A stretch of 64,000 bases of DNA, taken from NCBI RefSeq assembly GCF_900128505.1, contig NZ_LT669941.1, positions 3,556,806 through 3,620,805 of the forward strand, read 5' to 3'. How positions within the stretch are numbered: the stretch's first letter is position 1; every line of letters starts with the position of its first letter. Positions 10,181 to 18,837 of the stretch are shown one piece after another. The position numbers and the translations under genes are program-made. The notes under the pieces were generated by a model, which saw only the letters and a program-made list of their open reading frames with translations, searched no databases and was not told where the DNA came from. The stretch comes from Parabacteroides timonensis. GTDB lineage: Bacteria > Bacteroidota > Bacteroidia > Bacteroidales > Tannerellaceae.

Positions 10181-11158
10181 TCATTCCGAAATCGTAACAT
10201 GTCTTTTATCAATCTTGTATTTGATAGGTACGGACAGGTTAATAACTTCCATGATATCCTTTATACTTTCCCCACGATAGAATGTACCGGTAAAGGTACG
10301 TTCGTTCAAGTCTTTCGATTGAATAGTGAATTGTGCACCATACACATGACTCAATCGATCGAGAATAGACTCCAATGTCTGTTCCGAAAAATAATAATAA
10401 CCGGTTATCCAGGATGTATATTGCTGGGCATCAACCCGGTTCAATGAGATATTTTTTCTATTCCGGTTATAAACAAACTGCTGGTTTGGCTGTAAGATCG
10501 CCTGCCTGTCGATACCCAAAGTCGTCAACCGGACAGACCCTTCCAATAAAGTCGTTACAACCAGCGAATCCAGCGGGTAAGCCATTACGTTGAACTTGGT
10601 TCCGAGGGCTTCGATATCCTGTTCCTTTGTTTTTACGATGAAAGGTTTGTCTTTTTGTTTGGCTACATCAAAGTAGGCTTCACCTTCCAGATAAACAATA
10701 CGTTGTTTTTTACCAAAGTCTTTATCGTAATGGAATGTTGTTTTTGATCCCAGGCTGACCTGAGTGCCGTCAGGCAACTCGACTACATCCGCCTCCAGAC
10801 CATCGCCTCCTATATATCTGGAATATAATCCGTTATCAGCATCTCTCGAAGAAAAGAAGAATACAGAACTGATGGCTACCGCAATCAAGGCTACGGCTAC
10901 ATAGCTACCGATTTGATACCAAAGTCTGAGTCTGCGAGATTGTGAATTTTCCTTTTTATTAAGTAAATGCAGCCAGCTCTCATCCACATTTAGAGGCTTT
11001 CCCATAGAAGTTCCGGCATCATACATAGCTTTGATCTCAAAGAATAATTCCTTATTGGAAGCACTCTCGTTCACCCAATCATAAAAAAGATCTGTTTCTT
11101 CTTTAGACAGATTACCTTGTAAATAGCCTATAATTAGCTCTGTATGTTCGTTTTCCAT
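10181..11158 (-). CDS. FecR-family anti-sigma factor
   Basis: 325 residues. The cytoplasmic N-terminal part (1-80) would hold the ECF sigma factor, one membrane span lies at about 82-103, the periplasmic FecR domain at about 120-212 (VVELPDGTQVSLGSKTTFHY, YLEGEAYFDVAK), and a C-terminal DUF4974/STN-like domain at about 254-323. In this family the C-terminal domain meets the STN domain of the SusC protein and releases the sigma factor when substrate is bound. It lies between the sigma gene and susC, the standard order. Confidence 0.93.
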   Translation of the reverse strand: MENEHTELIIGYLQGNLSKEETDLFYDWVNESASNKELFFEIKAMYDAGTSMGKPLNVDESWLHLLNKKENSQSRRLRLWYQIGSYVAVALIAVAISSVFFFSSRDADNGLYSRYIGGDGLEADVVELPDGTQVSLGSKTTFHYDKDFGKKQRIVYLEGEAYFDVAKQKDKPFIVKTKEQDIEALGTKFNVMAYPLDSLVVTTLLEGSVRLTTLGIDRQAILQPNQQFVYNRNRKNISLNRVDAQQYTSWITGYYYFSEQTLESILDRLSHVYGAQFTIQSKDLNERTFTGTFYRGESIKDIMEVINLSVPIKYKIDKRHVTISE

Positions 11159-11322
11159 GATATCTCCTTTGTATCGTTACCCTTCGGTGACTTAGTCCTT
11201 TATGAACTTATAACGAATGGCAGCAAAAAAGTACTCACACAAAAACAAACTTTTTTTAAAATTAAATACGAACGGTTGAAAATGAGGGTGAATACGAATA
11301 GGATTTAAGTAAAGCCCTAGGT

Positions 11323-11868
11323 TCAAATCAAGGTAAAAAGATAAAAGAAAAGATGCGAGCAACGTTTACGGAGATAAAGCAAAGACCTGTACAGCTGGTT
11401 CTCGACTGTGCGGACAGAGAGGCCTAACTGATCCGCAATTTCGGCCGCTTTCATCCCTTTCAGATAGGAAAGACGGAAAATCTCCTGACTCTTTTCGGGC
11501 AGCTCCGCCACTTTCTTCATCAAAAGATCCAATAGGTCTTTCCGCATAAACAGTTCGTCGGACGACTCAAAGTAGTCCAGTTCCTCCAGTTTGAGCTGGA
11601 CGGCCCGGTGATCCAGAATTTCCTGTTCCATATTCGAACGGCGCAGGTGATCGATACAGGCGTTGCGGACAGCAACGTAAAGAATACGTTTCAGATCGGC
11701 ATCTGGAAGGAGGAAGACTTGTTTGTCCCACAACTTGAGAAAAACGTCGTGCACGATATCTTCCGCAAAGAAACCTGAGACGAACTTCCCCGCAAAGCGA
11801 AGCAACATCGGAGCATATTCAAGATATATGCGCTGATAACAATTCGTCGTCTGATCTTTCACTTCCAT
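11323..11868 (-). CDS. ECF-type sigma-70 factor of the polysaccharide locus
   Basis: 181 residues. Region 2 covers about 18-50 (FAEDIVHDVFLKLWDKQ) and region 4 about 114-170, with the helix-turn-helix GMKAAEIADQLGLSVRTVEN. It lacks extra domains, as expected for a Bacteroidetes SusC-linked ECF sigma. It probably directs transcription of fecR, susCD and the enzymes when freed by FecR. The gap of 154 bases to fecR is AT-rich and holds GTGAGTACTTTTTTGC, a block I have seen before Bacteroides fecR genes and a candidate ECF promoter. Confidence 0.92.
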   Translation of the reverse strand: MEVKDQTTNCYQRIYLEYAPMLLRFAGKFVSGFFAEDIVHDVFLKLWDKQVFLLPDADLKRILYVAVRNACIDHLRRSNMEQEILDHRAVQLKLEELDYFESSDELFMRKDLLDLLMKKVAELPEKSQEIFRLSYLKGMKAAEIADQLGLSVRTVENQLYRSLLYLRKRCSHLFFYLFTLI

Positions 11869-11872
11869 CTTG

Positions 11873-11880
11873 CAAACATA
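11873..11880 (-). promoter_or_regulatory. -7 box (TATGTTTG) directly before the ECF sigma gene
   Basis: Reads TATGTTTG on the minus strand, matching the Bacteroidetes TAnnTTTG box, only four bases from the annotated ATG. A CAA complement of the -33 TTG lies at 11903-11905, 22 bases away. Transcription would start at about the start codon, so either the mRNA is nearly leaderless, the true start is further in, or the match is chance. Confidence 0.35.
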
Positions 11881-12080
11881 TAAAATATCAGGTATTATTC
11901 CGCAACTTCGCCGGCTTTTAACGCATATTGCCCGTTCAAAAGAGTTCAGAGGCGGAAGAGTACACCTTCGAAGGCAACCTCACCAGCCCCGGCTGATATT
12001 TCAGGAGAGTAAGGCAGATATTCTCATTACACCGGCATCTCTTTTCGGTTACCTGCCGATTTAATTTTCGTTCGACAAAG

Positions 12081-12146
12081 GTCGGACGGCTGTCCGACGA
12101 GTGTGGGACAGCTGTCTGAGCCGGGTCGAACAGCTGTCTGACGTCC
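12081..12146. repeat. Three tandem 22-bp palindromic units (operator-like)
   Basis: Three copies of a GNCNGCTGTC core (GACGGCTGTC at 12085-12094, GACAGCTGTC at 12107-12116, AACAGCTGTC at 12129-12138) are spaced by exactly 22 bases, about two helical turns. Each is the centre of a wider near-palindrome, the first being GTCGGACGGCTGTCCGAC at 12081-12098. Flanks at 12070-12080 and 12147-12157 share a CGACAAAG/CGAACAAAG ending. The array lies in the 449-base gap between the 1048-residue gene and the sigma gene, 213-278 bases before the sigma start. Confidence 0.7.
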
Positions 12147-12271
12147 GTCGAACAAAGATTTCATCGGCACTTAAGAGAAAATATAACGGCATCCGGAAAT
12201 CTTTTCCCCGGCAGAAAGATAAAAACATCCCGGCAAGAGGCAACAGGAAGACACCCGAAGTCGTAAAACAG

Positions 12272-12309
12272 AAAAAGGGCACAAGCCAATCATGACCTGT
12301 GCCCCTTTT
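12272..12309 (-). terminator. Intrinsic terminator after the 1048-residue gene
   Basis: Arms AAAAGGGCACA (about 12273-12283) and TGTGCCCCTTTT (12298-12309) form a G/C-rich hairpin nine bases after the stop at 12318 and are followed on the minus strand by the A/T arm of the stem. The rest of the gap 11881-12071 shows no gene or other feature I can support. Confidence 0.7.
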
Positions 12310-12317
12310 CCGTTTCT

Positions 12318-15300
12318 TTACTTTACAATAAAACTATGTACGGACGGTTCATCGAAAGTGATGGAGTCGATCGCACCCGTTTCGGTATTGAAATAGCGGA
12401 TCGTATCCTGCTCCGTATTCTGGATGGTTACTTTCCAGCCGTCGCCTTCCCGGTCGATCGACAGGATATCCGTCGTGTTGCTGCCGGGAGATACAGCCAG
12501 GCCGTCGGCACAATGAACGGTTTCGATATGATAGCGCCTTACATCGAGCGGGAATTTCTTCCCGTTGCAGGTGAAGTTGGCGGTATGTTGCAACTCGTTA
12601 CTCTGCCAGTCGGTGTTCAATAGATAGATCGTGCGGCAGTCTTTATTGTCCCATACGGTGAAACCGATGGAGGGGGCAGACTCGATCCAGCCGGCCTTCT
12701 GTTCACCGGCGACTGTCGCTTCGGCGATTTCACGCAGGGTGGCTTCGTACTGAGCCCGCAACGTATTTTCTGCCGGATAGGTATGAGCGGGGAAATAGAC
12801 GATCTTTCCGTTTCCGAAGGTAAGCTCGGTTTTAGCGGTCAGTGCCCGGTAGTTCTCTCCCAACATTTCACGGATGACGGCATCATTGGCAGGGAAGCTG
12901 ACAGGCTGATCCGGTTGAAGCTCCACGTTCAGATGGGCGGCAGTCAGGACGAGTGTTCCGCCATCGAATACATAGTTGCGGATACGCAGGAAATCATTCT
13001 CGTCGAAGCTGTTCCAGCCGAGGAAGACCATCGCTTTGTACTTATTCATTACGTCCAAGGGAGCTTCCACCGGAAGCAGGTCGACCGTACCGTACGGAGT
13101 GGCGGTGAACCAACCTTGGGGACCGCAGGCATCCACCGTATTATCCGGATAGAAGACATTCAAGAGGTCGAAGCTTTCGGTTGCCTTGTTGAATGCCCAC
13201 TTATCGCCTTTCTGCGACCACAGGCTGCCACGTCCGAACGACTTCCAGGCATCATTCCTTCCCTGGATAACGGCAATATTACTTTTCAGTTCGCCCCGGC
13301 GGGTATGTGTCTCGATAAAATCGAGTACACGATGCTGGGCATACATATGCTCCTTGCCCGACTTGGAATAACGGTCGTTGGCATATTCGTCCGTCCACAA
13401 GGCCTCCTCGGTATTGATATGGGAAGAACCGTGCATGTAGGCAACGGCGAGCGACATATAAAGGCGGAGGGAATGTTTCGGGTCGGTAAACGGTCCGGAG
13501 CCCCATTGCATGGCATGCAACGAACCGTACTGCGGCTTGCTGTAAGCCCGTGAAGCGCCACGGAGAGAAGAAAGGATGATCTCTTCGGGACCGTACATCT
13601 GTTCGGCTCCCAGCCAGTTGTACCCCGCCTGATACAGATAACGGAACAGGGAAGACGGGCCGGTATGGCGGGTACTTTCGCCTTTCGAATAGCGGAAGTT
13701 CTCAACCAGCTTGCGGGCTCCGTCGGCCATATCTTTCACACCCTGCGGATCGTAATGGATGAAAACGCCATGATCCGTATAGATAGGACGGTGCTTGGCA
13801 AAGATACCGCCATAAGGACGGTTGCGGGCGGCCATATCGGAAAAGACTCCCTGGTAAAGGAAATGCTGCCAGTAGTAATAACCACCGTCATTCTCATGCG
13901 CCTGCTTGCCCCGGAACATGGGTGAGGCTAACGTTTCAAGGTCGGGATTGATGCGCTTCGCGGCCAGGGTACGTCCCTCGACCTGCCACGCATACGGCAT
14001 TTGAAGCTTATTCAACAAATCGGTATAATGACTGATGATCTCCGGATTGGCTACGCGGAAGCCGCTCCATTGGTAAGAGGGACGGAATTGATACCAGTTA
14101 CCGATACGGTTTGAGACATACCATTTAAAGAAATAGTCGTACGGAGTGTATTCCTTATCGATATGGATCTCGTCGCCCGAAGAAAGGTACACCTCATCGC
14201 GTCCCTTTTGAATGATCTGGCGGATGGTGGCTTCCGCCTTGCGGGAACCGTCGTCGAACGTCAGCGGCACTGCAGAGGCAATCCCATCAGCACAGAACTC
14301 CACGACATGCAAACCTGTTTCTTTCAGTTCTACTTCCTGGAATGAAGGAGTTACGGAGGCCGGAGCCTGTATCTTGAGTTTCACATCCGGTTTATTCGTT
14401 TCGAGCAGAACGCCGAAAGCGCTTCCGGCAGTGACATATTCGGGGACAGACACTATTTCATAGTCGCGCGCACTCTCTTCTATAATCTCCAGCGAACGCA
14501 GTTCGTAAGGATAAGCCGCCCGGTTATCTTCTTTCAACAGGGTTAACTTCAGGTCGCCCTTTCCACTGACGGAGGCAGGCAGCAGGATATAGAAGTCGGC
14601 CACATCGGATGCCCGGTCGAAGATATTGCCTTCGAAAACGGTCGCGCCGTTGTAGTCCACTTTCCAACGCGGCCAGCTACGGGTGGCGAGGTTGCAACCG
14701 ATCCAGTAATTGTAATCGTCCGGTTTATCGGCAAACTTCGTAAACGGAATGGAACAAACCGGTTTTTTATTTTGCACCAGCCGGGGAGCTTCCACCCAGC
14801 ATTCTCCGCTGAAATGTGTCCCGCCGATACGCAGGAAAGCACAGGCCACATTCTCCGGCAGGATAAACTTACCGGTGATATTCCGGAACTTGGATGTTCC
14901 TTCGGGGACACTGAGATAAAGGAGAGAGTCGGGACGGTCGTAGATATCATCCTTATAACGCCCCGGTTTCTTGTAGAACAGTTCGATAGCCACCCCGAAG
15001 TCGCCGCCGGGAGAGACCGACAGGTTCTGCTGTTTGACAACGGGCAGCGTAACGGTCAGTTCGCCGGCCTTCAAGAGATCGCCCGACACACGGTAATAGG
15101 CATGACGTTCGAAGTTATTGTCTTCTCCCTTGAAATAAAGGGAATATTTATCCTTCTTTACATGAACGGAGTCGAGGTTATCGTCGATATAGAATTCGGA
15201 GCGGCGGAACATCTCCTCCCCCCTGTTCTGGAAAGGTGCCGGCATCTTCACACCACCTACCACGCGGAGGAATTTCCGTGTCGGATAATCCGCCTGCTGA

Positions 15301-15464
15301 AACGAGACATTCTCGGTAAGGCTGTTGCCGGGGGTTAATAGATACACCTTCTCACCACCGGAAGGGGTGAAAACAACGGTTCGTTTCTCTGTCTGCATAG
15401 GGGCGGCCAGAAGAAGCGACACCGCAAAAAGCTGACTGACCAGAAGGTAAAAGACTCTTTTCAT
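12318..15464 (-). CDS. Large secreted protein of unknown function, possible glycoside-hydrolase-like architecture
   Basis: 1048 residues with a signal peptide (MKRVFYLLVSQLFAVSLLLA). I do not recognise the family. Residues about 20-440 look like several beta-sandwich domains. The middle, about 440-760, is rich in aromatic residues (WYQFRPSYQWSG, GGYYYWQHFLYQG, YNWLGAEQMYGPEE) and may be an alpha/beta barrel. Residues about 800-860 (KAMVFLGWNSFDENDFLRIR, then VFDGGTLVLTAAH) resemble the GATase-like trimerisation domain that follows the barrel in GH42-type enzymes. The C-terminal region is again beta-rich. G+C is visibly higher than in the neighbouring polysaccharide locus. It stands alone with its own terminator and no susCD partner adjacent, so substrate and reaction are unknown. 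Confidence 0.6.
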   Translation of the reverse strand: MKRVFYLLVSQLFAVSLLLAAPMQTEKRTVVFTPSGGEKVYLLTPGNSLTENVSFQQADYPTRKFLRVVGGVKMPAPFQNRGEEMFRRSEFYIDDNLDSVHVKKDKYSLYFKGEDNNFERHAYYRVSGDLLKAGELTVTLPVVKQQNLSVSPGGDFGVAIELFYKKPGRYKDDIYDRPDSLLYLSVPEGTSKFRNITGKFILPENVACAFLRIGGTHFSGECWVEAPRLVQNKKPVCSIPFTKFADKPDDYNYWIGCNLATRSWPRWKVDYNGATVFEGNIFDRASDVADFYILLPASVSGKGDLKLTLLKEDNRAAYPYELRSLEIIEESARDYEIVSVPEYVTAGSAFGVLLETNKPDVKLKIQAPASVTPSFQEVELKETGLHVVEFCADGIASAVPLTFDDGSRKAEATIRQIIQKGRDEVYLSSGDEIHIDKEYTPYDYFFKWYVSNRIGNWYQFRPSYQWSGFRVANPEIISHYTDLLNKLQMPYAWQVEGRTLAAKRINPDLETLASPMFRGKQAHENDGGYYYWQHFLYQGVFSDMAARNRPYGGIFAKHRPIYTDHGVFIHYDPQGVKDMADGARKLVENFRYSKGESTRHTGPSSLFRYLYQAGYNWLGAEQMYGPEEIILSSLRGASRAYSKPQYGSLHAMQWGSGPFTDPKHSLRLYMSLAVAYMHGSSHINTEEALWTDEYANDRYSKSGKEHMYAQHRVLDFIETHTRRGELKSNIAVIQGRNDAWKSFGRGSLWSQKGDKWAFNKATESFDLLNVFYPDNTVDACGPQGWFTATPYGTVDLLPVEAPLDVMNKYKAMVFLGWNSFDENDFLRIRNYVFDGGTLVLTAAHLNVELQPDQPVSFPANDAVIREMLGENYRALTAKTELTFGNGKIVYFPAHTYPAENTLRAQYEATLREIAEATVAGEQKAGWIESAPSIGFTVWDNKDCRTIYLLNTDWQSNELQHTANFTCNGKKFPLDVRRYHIETVHCADGLAVSPGSNTTDILSIDREGDGWKVTIQNTEQDTIRYFNTETGAIDSITFDEPSVHSFIVK

Positions 15465-15528
15465 AACTAATATTAAGATATATCTGTTAATAGACAGCCC
15501 AAATGTACGATTAATTTCCTTCTTTATG

Positions 15529-15536
15529 TACTTTTG
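15529..15536 (+). promoter_or_regulatory. -7 box (TACTTTTG) for ribF
   Basis: TACTTTTG matches TAnnTTTG and lies 32 bases before the ATG at 15569. No TTG sits at the expected -33 distance. Expected transcription start near 15543. Confidence 0.55.
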
Positions 15537-15568
15537 CCTTTCTATTGAACGAGCGAAAGAAAAGAAAA

Positions 15569-16495
15569 ATGATAGTTATCAGAGATACGGAGTTATTGAA
15601 AGGAAAGAAACTGGCTGCCACCATCGGCTTCTTCGACGGCGTGCACCTGGGACACAGGTTCCTGATAAATGAACTGAAAGAGACCGCGAAAGCCCGCAAT
15701 CTGCCTTCAGCAGTGATCACATTCCCGGAACATCCCCGCGCCGTATTGCATGCCGATTATCAGCCGAAGTTACTCAACTCTTTTGATGAAAAGCTGGAAC
15801 AACTGGCCTCGACAGGGATCGATTATTGCATTGTCCTCGACTTCACCGTCGAACTATCGCACCTTACGGCACAGGAGTTCATCACTACCGTACTGGCCGG
15901 GAAGCTGCATGTCGAAGTCCTGTTGATCGGCTACGACCACCGTTTCGGCCACGACCGGAAAGATGGATTCGAACAGTATGTCACCTATGGGGCGGCTTGC
16001 GGCATGGATGTTGTCAAAGCATCCCCCTATGACGACGGACAGACGGCTGTCAGCTCTTCCGAGATACGCAAGTTGCTGACAGAGTGCCAGGTGGAAGAGG
16101 CGGACAAGTTACTCACCTATCCGTACCAGCTGCGGGGCACGATCGTAAACGGCTACAAAGTAGGCCGTAAACTGGGATTTCCGACAGCCAACATACAGGT
16201 GGACGAACCGTTCAAGATCGTCCCCGGCATCGGAGTTTATGCCGTCTGGGTCTATCTGAAAGGGGAAAGATATAAAGGAATGCTTTATATCGGCGACCGT
16301 CCCACGCTCGACAACGGCAGCAACATCACGCTGGAAGTGAATATACTGGACTTCTCCGGTGACATTTACAATAACGAAATAACCGTTGCGTTTATATATT
16401 ATGTACGCGAAGATATCAAGTTCGGTTCGCTGGACGAGTTGAAAGAGCAACTGGCCCGCGACCGGGAAACGGTCAACAAATTATTATCGGAATAA
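15569..16495 (+). CDS. ribF: Bifunctional riboflavin kinase / FMN adenylyltransferase
   Basis: 308 residues from the ATG at 15569; a TTG at 15545 would add eight lysine/arginine-rich residues and sits almost at the predicted transcription start, so I prefer the ATG. The N-terminal adenylyltransferase domain carries GFFDGVHLGHR (residues 20-30) with the HxxH nucleotidyltransferase motif (H26, H29). The C-terminal flavokinase domain carries GRKLGFPTAN (GFPTAN at 203-208). The enzyme phosphorylates riboflavin to FMN and adenylates FMN to FAD in the cytoplasm. The next gene begins one base after the stop, so they are co-transcribed. Confidence 0.96.
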   Translation: MIVIRDTELLKGKKLAATIGFFDGVHLGHRFLINELKETAKARNLPSAVITFPEHPRAVLHADYQPKLLNSFDEKLEQLASTGIDYCIVLDFTVELSHLTAQEFITTVLAGKLHVEVLLIGYDHRFGHDRKDGFEQYVTYGAACGMDVVKASPYDDGQTAVSSSEIRKLLTECQVEEADKLLTYPYQLRGTIVNGYKVGRKLGFPTANIQVDEPFKIVPGIGVYAVWVYLKGERYKGMLYIGDRPTLDNGSNITLEVNILDFSGDIYNNEITVAFIYYVREDIKFGSLDELKEQLARDRETVNKLLSE

Positions 16496-16496
16496 G

Positions 16497-17552
16497 ATGG
16501 AACTTTACTACGAAGCAATAGATACATTAAAGGGAATGATTTCCCGCCCTTCCTTTAGCCGGGATGAAGCGGCAGTAGCTGATTATCTGCAACAGACCTG
16601 GCAGTCGGCCGGACATACGGTACACCGCAAAGGCAACAACCTCTGGATCGTCTCCCCGGGTTTCGACCTGAACAAGCCGACCCTGCTACTCAACTCCCAT
16701 ATCGACACCGTCAAGCCGGCCTCCGGTTGGACGAAAGATCCCTTCAACCCCGAAGAGAGCGAAGACGAAAAGCTTTACGGCCTCGGTAGCAACGATGCCG
16801 GTGCAAGCGTGGTCTCCCTCTACACCGCCTTCACGCAACTGATCGGGAAAGAGCAGGCTTATAACCTGATCTTCCTTGCTTCCTGCGAAGAAGAAGTATC
16901 CGGTAAGAACGGCCTCGAAAGTGCGTTGGCCGACCTTCCTCCGATCGCTTTCGCTGTTGTCGGTGAACCGACGGGAATGCAGCCGGCCGTGGCTGAAAAG
17001 GGGTTGATGGTACTCGACTGCGTTTCTATCGGCAAAGCCGGACATGCGGCCCGCAACGAAGGGATCAACGCGATCAGCCTGGCGATGAAAGATATAGAAT
17101 GGTTCCATACGTACCAGTTCCCGGAAAAGAGCGACTTCCTCGGCCCGGTGAAGATGAGCGTAACGATCATTCATGCCGGCACACAGCATAATGTCGTGCC
17201 CGACCGTTGCGAATTTACCGTGGATATCCGCACGAATGAATTCTATCCCAACGAGAAACTGTTCGAACTGATCAAAGAGCAGGTCGGCTGCGAAGTGAAA
17301 GCCCGTAGCTTCCGCCTCAACTCGACACGGACAGCATTGGATCACCCGTTCGTTAAGCGGGCTGTGATGATGGGGAAAGAGCCATTCGGCTCGCCTACCC
17401 TGAGTGACCAGGCGCTTATGCCGTTCCCTTCCGTCAAGATCGGCCCGGGGAACTCCGCTCGCTCACATGCGGCAGACGAATATATCGGTTTAATGGAGAT
17501 CAGGGAGGCGATCGATACGTATGTGCGGTTGCTGGACGGACTGAAACTATAA
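16497..17552 (+). CDS. M20-family metallo-deacylase, ArgE/DapE type (probable arginine biosynthesis)
   Basis: 351 residues. Dinuclear zinc ligands of the M20 family are visible: H68 and D70 (NSHIDTV), D100 (GSNDAG), E132 or neighbour with the general base in EEEVSG (131-136), E157 (GEPTG) and H324 (ARSHAADE). The dimerisation lid lies between about 170 and 280. Bacteroides fragilis makes arginine through N-succinylated intermediates, and the homologous enzyme there removes succinate from N-succinylcitrulline; this protein may do the same, but N-acetylornithine deacetylase or DapE-like activity cannot be excluded. No other arginine genes are in the window. It sits between ribF and a flippase with gaps of 1 and 4 bases. 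Confidence 0.85.
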   Translation: MELYYEAIDTLKGMISRPSFSRDEAAVADYLQQTWQSAGHTVHRKGNNLWIVSPGFDLNKPTLLLNSHIDTVKPASGWTKDPFNPEESEDEKLYGLGSNDAGASVVSLYTAFTQLIGKEQAYNLIFLASCEEEVSGKNGLESALADLPPIAFAVVGEPTGMQPAVAEKGLMVLDCVSIGKAGHAARNEGINAISLAMKDIEWFHTYQFPEKSDFLGPVKMSVTIIHAGTQHNVVPDRCEFTVDIRTNEFYPNEKLFELIKEQVGCEVKARSFRLNSTRTALDHPFVKRAVMMGKEPFGSPTLSDQALMPFPSVKIGPGNSARSHAADEYIGLMEIREAIDTYVRLLDGLKL

Positions 17553-17556
17553 TTAT

Positions 17557-18837
17557 ATGCTGAAAAAGATACTGGGGACAATTGGAACACGCTATCTGAT
17601 TGCCTTTCTGAACCTGATGCTTATTTTCATTAATGCCAAGGCATTGGGGGTGGAAGGTGTCGGTCTGGTGGGTATCATCCTGGCTTCGATAAATATTGCT
17701 GTCGTATTCAACGGGGTTCTCTCGGGTAATACGATCGTGTATTTCATGAACCGTTATTCCATCCACACCATTTTGTTCCCGGCTTATGCATGGCCCCTGA
17801 TCGGATCAGGGCTGGCGTGCGCTTTTATGTTATTTTTCGGTTTATTCCCGGAAGAGTACCTGACAGACATATATGTACTGTCGCTGATATCTTCTTTCAT
17901 TACGACCAATGCCCGTTTCCTTCTGGGTAAAGACAGGATCACAGGGTTCAACATTACTTATATGCTGCAAGGGGGATTGTTGTTCTTTATCCTTCTCTAT
18001 TTCTACTACATAGCCGGGAAGCAGGAAGTTTCATCCTACATCTACGGATTATATATCGCTTATGGCATTGCCTTTGCCGGTAGCCTGGCCTTGCTTTTCC
18101 CCTACCTGATCAAAAGAGAGAACAAGCCGACAGACAAACCGTTCGTTTCCATCCTGAAAGAGATGTTCAGTTATGGACTTTGGGGAAGTGCAGACAATAT
18201 CGCCGAAGTGCTTACCACCCGGTTGAATTATTTCCTGATCCAACGTTTCGCCGGCCTGGGCAGTGTGGGGTTGCTGGATGCCGGGACAAAGATATCGGAA
18301 AGCGTCTGGCATATCAGCCGGAGCGTCAGTTTCATCGAATACAGCAGCGTGGCACAAACGACGGATGCCGATGTACAAAAAAGAACGACACTGAAACTGT
18401 TCAAGCTTACTTTTTGTGCAATCGCGTCGGCAACCGTCTGTATTCTGTTTATCCCGGAATGGATCTATACGGATTATCTGTTCAGTCCTGAGTTTACAGG
18501 GATGCGAAAGGTTATATTCGGCTTATCCGTCGGGATTGTCGCTTTAGGGTGCAACAGTATACTCAGCCACTATTTCATCGGAAGCGGGAAGATACGTTAC
18601 AGTGCAGTCAGTTCCTGTATCGGACTCCTTACCCTGCTTATAGCGGGTTATATACTGATACCCCTTTATGGCGTTGTCGGGGCAGCCATCAGTTCCAGCA
18701 TAGCATTCTGTGCCATGCTGGTGTTTTCCATGACTGTGTTCTGCCGGCATAACCAGACCCGGATAAGCGAATTCATCCCAGACAAAGAAGACTTCAACGA
18801 ACTCGTCAAACGAATACGCAGCAAGTTCAATACCTGA
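17557..18837 (+). CDS. Polysaccharide flippase-like membrane protein (MATE/Wzx superfamily)
   Basis: 426 residues with about 12 predicted membrane spans and a short charged C-terminus. The opening KKILGTIGTRYLIAFLNLML and the arrangement of spans are like Wzx-type flippases that turn lipid-linked oligosaccharides across the inner membrane. There is no capsule or O-antigen cluster beside it; it follows the M20 gene by 4 bases, so the substrate is open. Its 3' end overlaps the convergent nucleoside-kinase-like gene by 11 bases. Confidence 0.8.
   Translation: MLKKILGTIGTRYLIAFLNLMLIFINAKALGVEGVGLVGIILASINIAVVFNGVLSGNTIVYFMNRYSIHTILFPAYAWPLIGSGLACAFMLFFGLFPEEYLTDIYVLSLISSFITTNARFLLGKDRITGFNITYMLQGGLLFFILLYFYYIAGKQEVSSYIYGLYIAYGIAFAGSLALLFPYLIKRENKPTDKPFVSILKEMFSYGLWGSADNIAEVLTTRLNYFLIQRFAGLGSVGLLDAGTKISESVWHISRSVSFIEYSSVAQTTDADVQKRTTLKLFKLTFCAIASATVCILFIPEWIYTDYLFSPEFTGMRKVIFGLSVGIVALGCNSILSHYFIGSGKIRYSAVSSCIGLLTLLIAGYILIPLYGVVGAAISSSIAFCAMLVFSMTVFCRHNQTRISEFIPDKEDFNELVKRIRSKFNT

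Noticed and set aside
13286..13705. Open frames inside the 1048-residue gene on other frames
   Set aside because: They are shadow frames due to high G+C codon use; the long frame has signal peptide and terminator in place.
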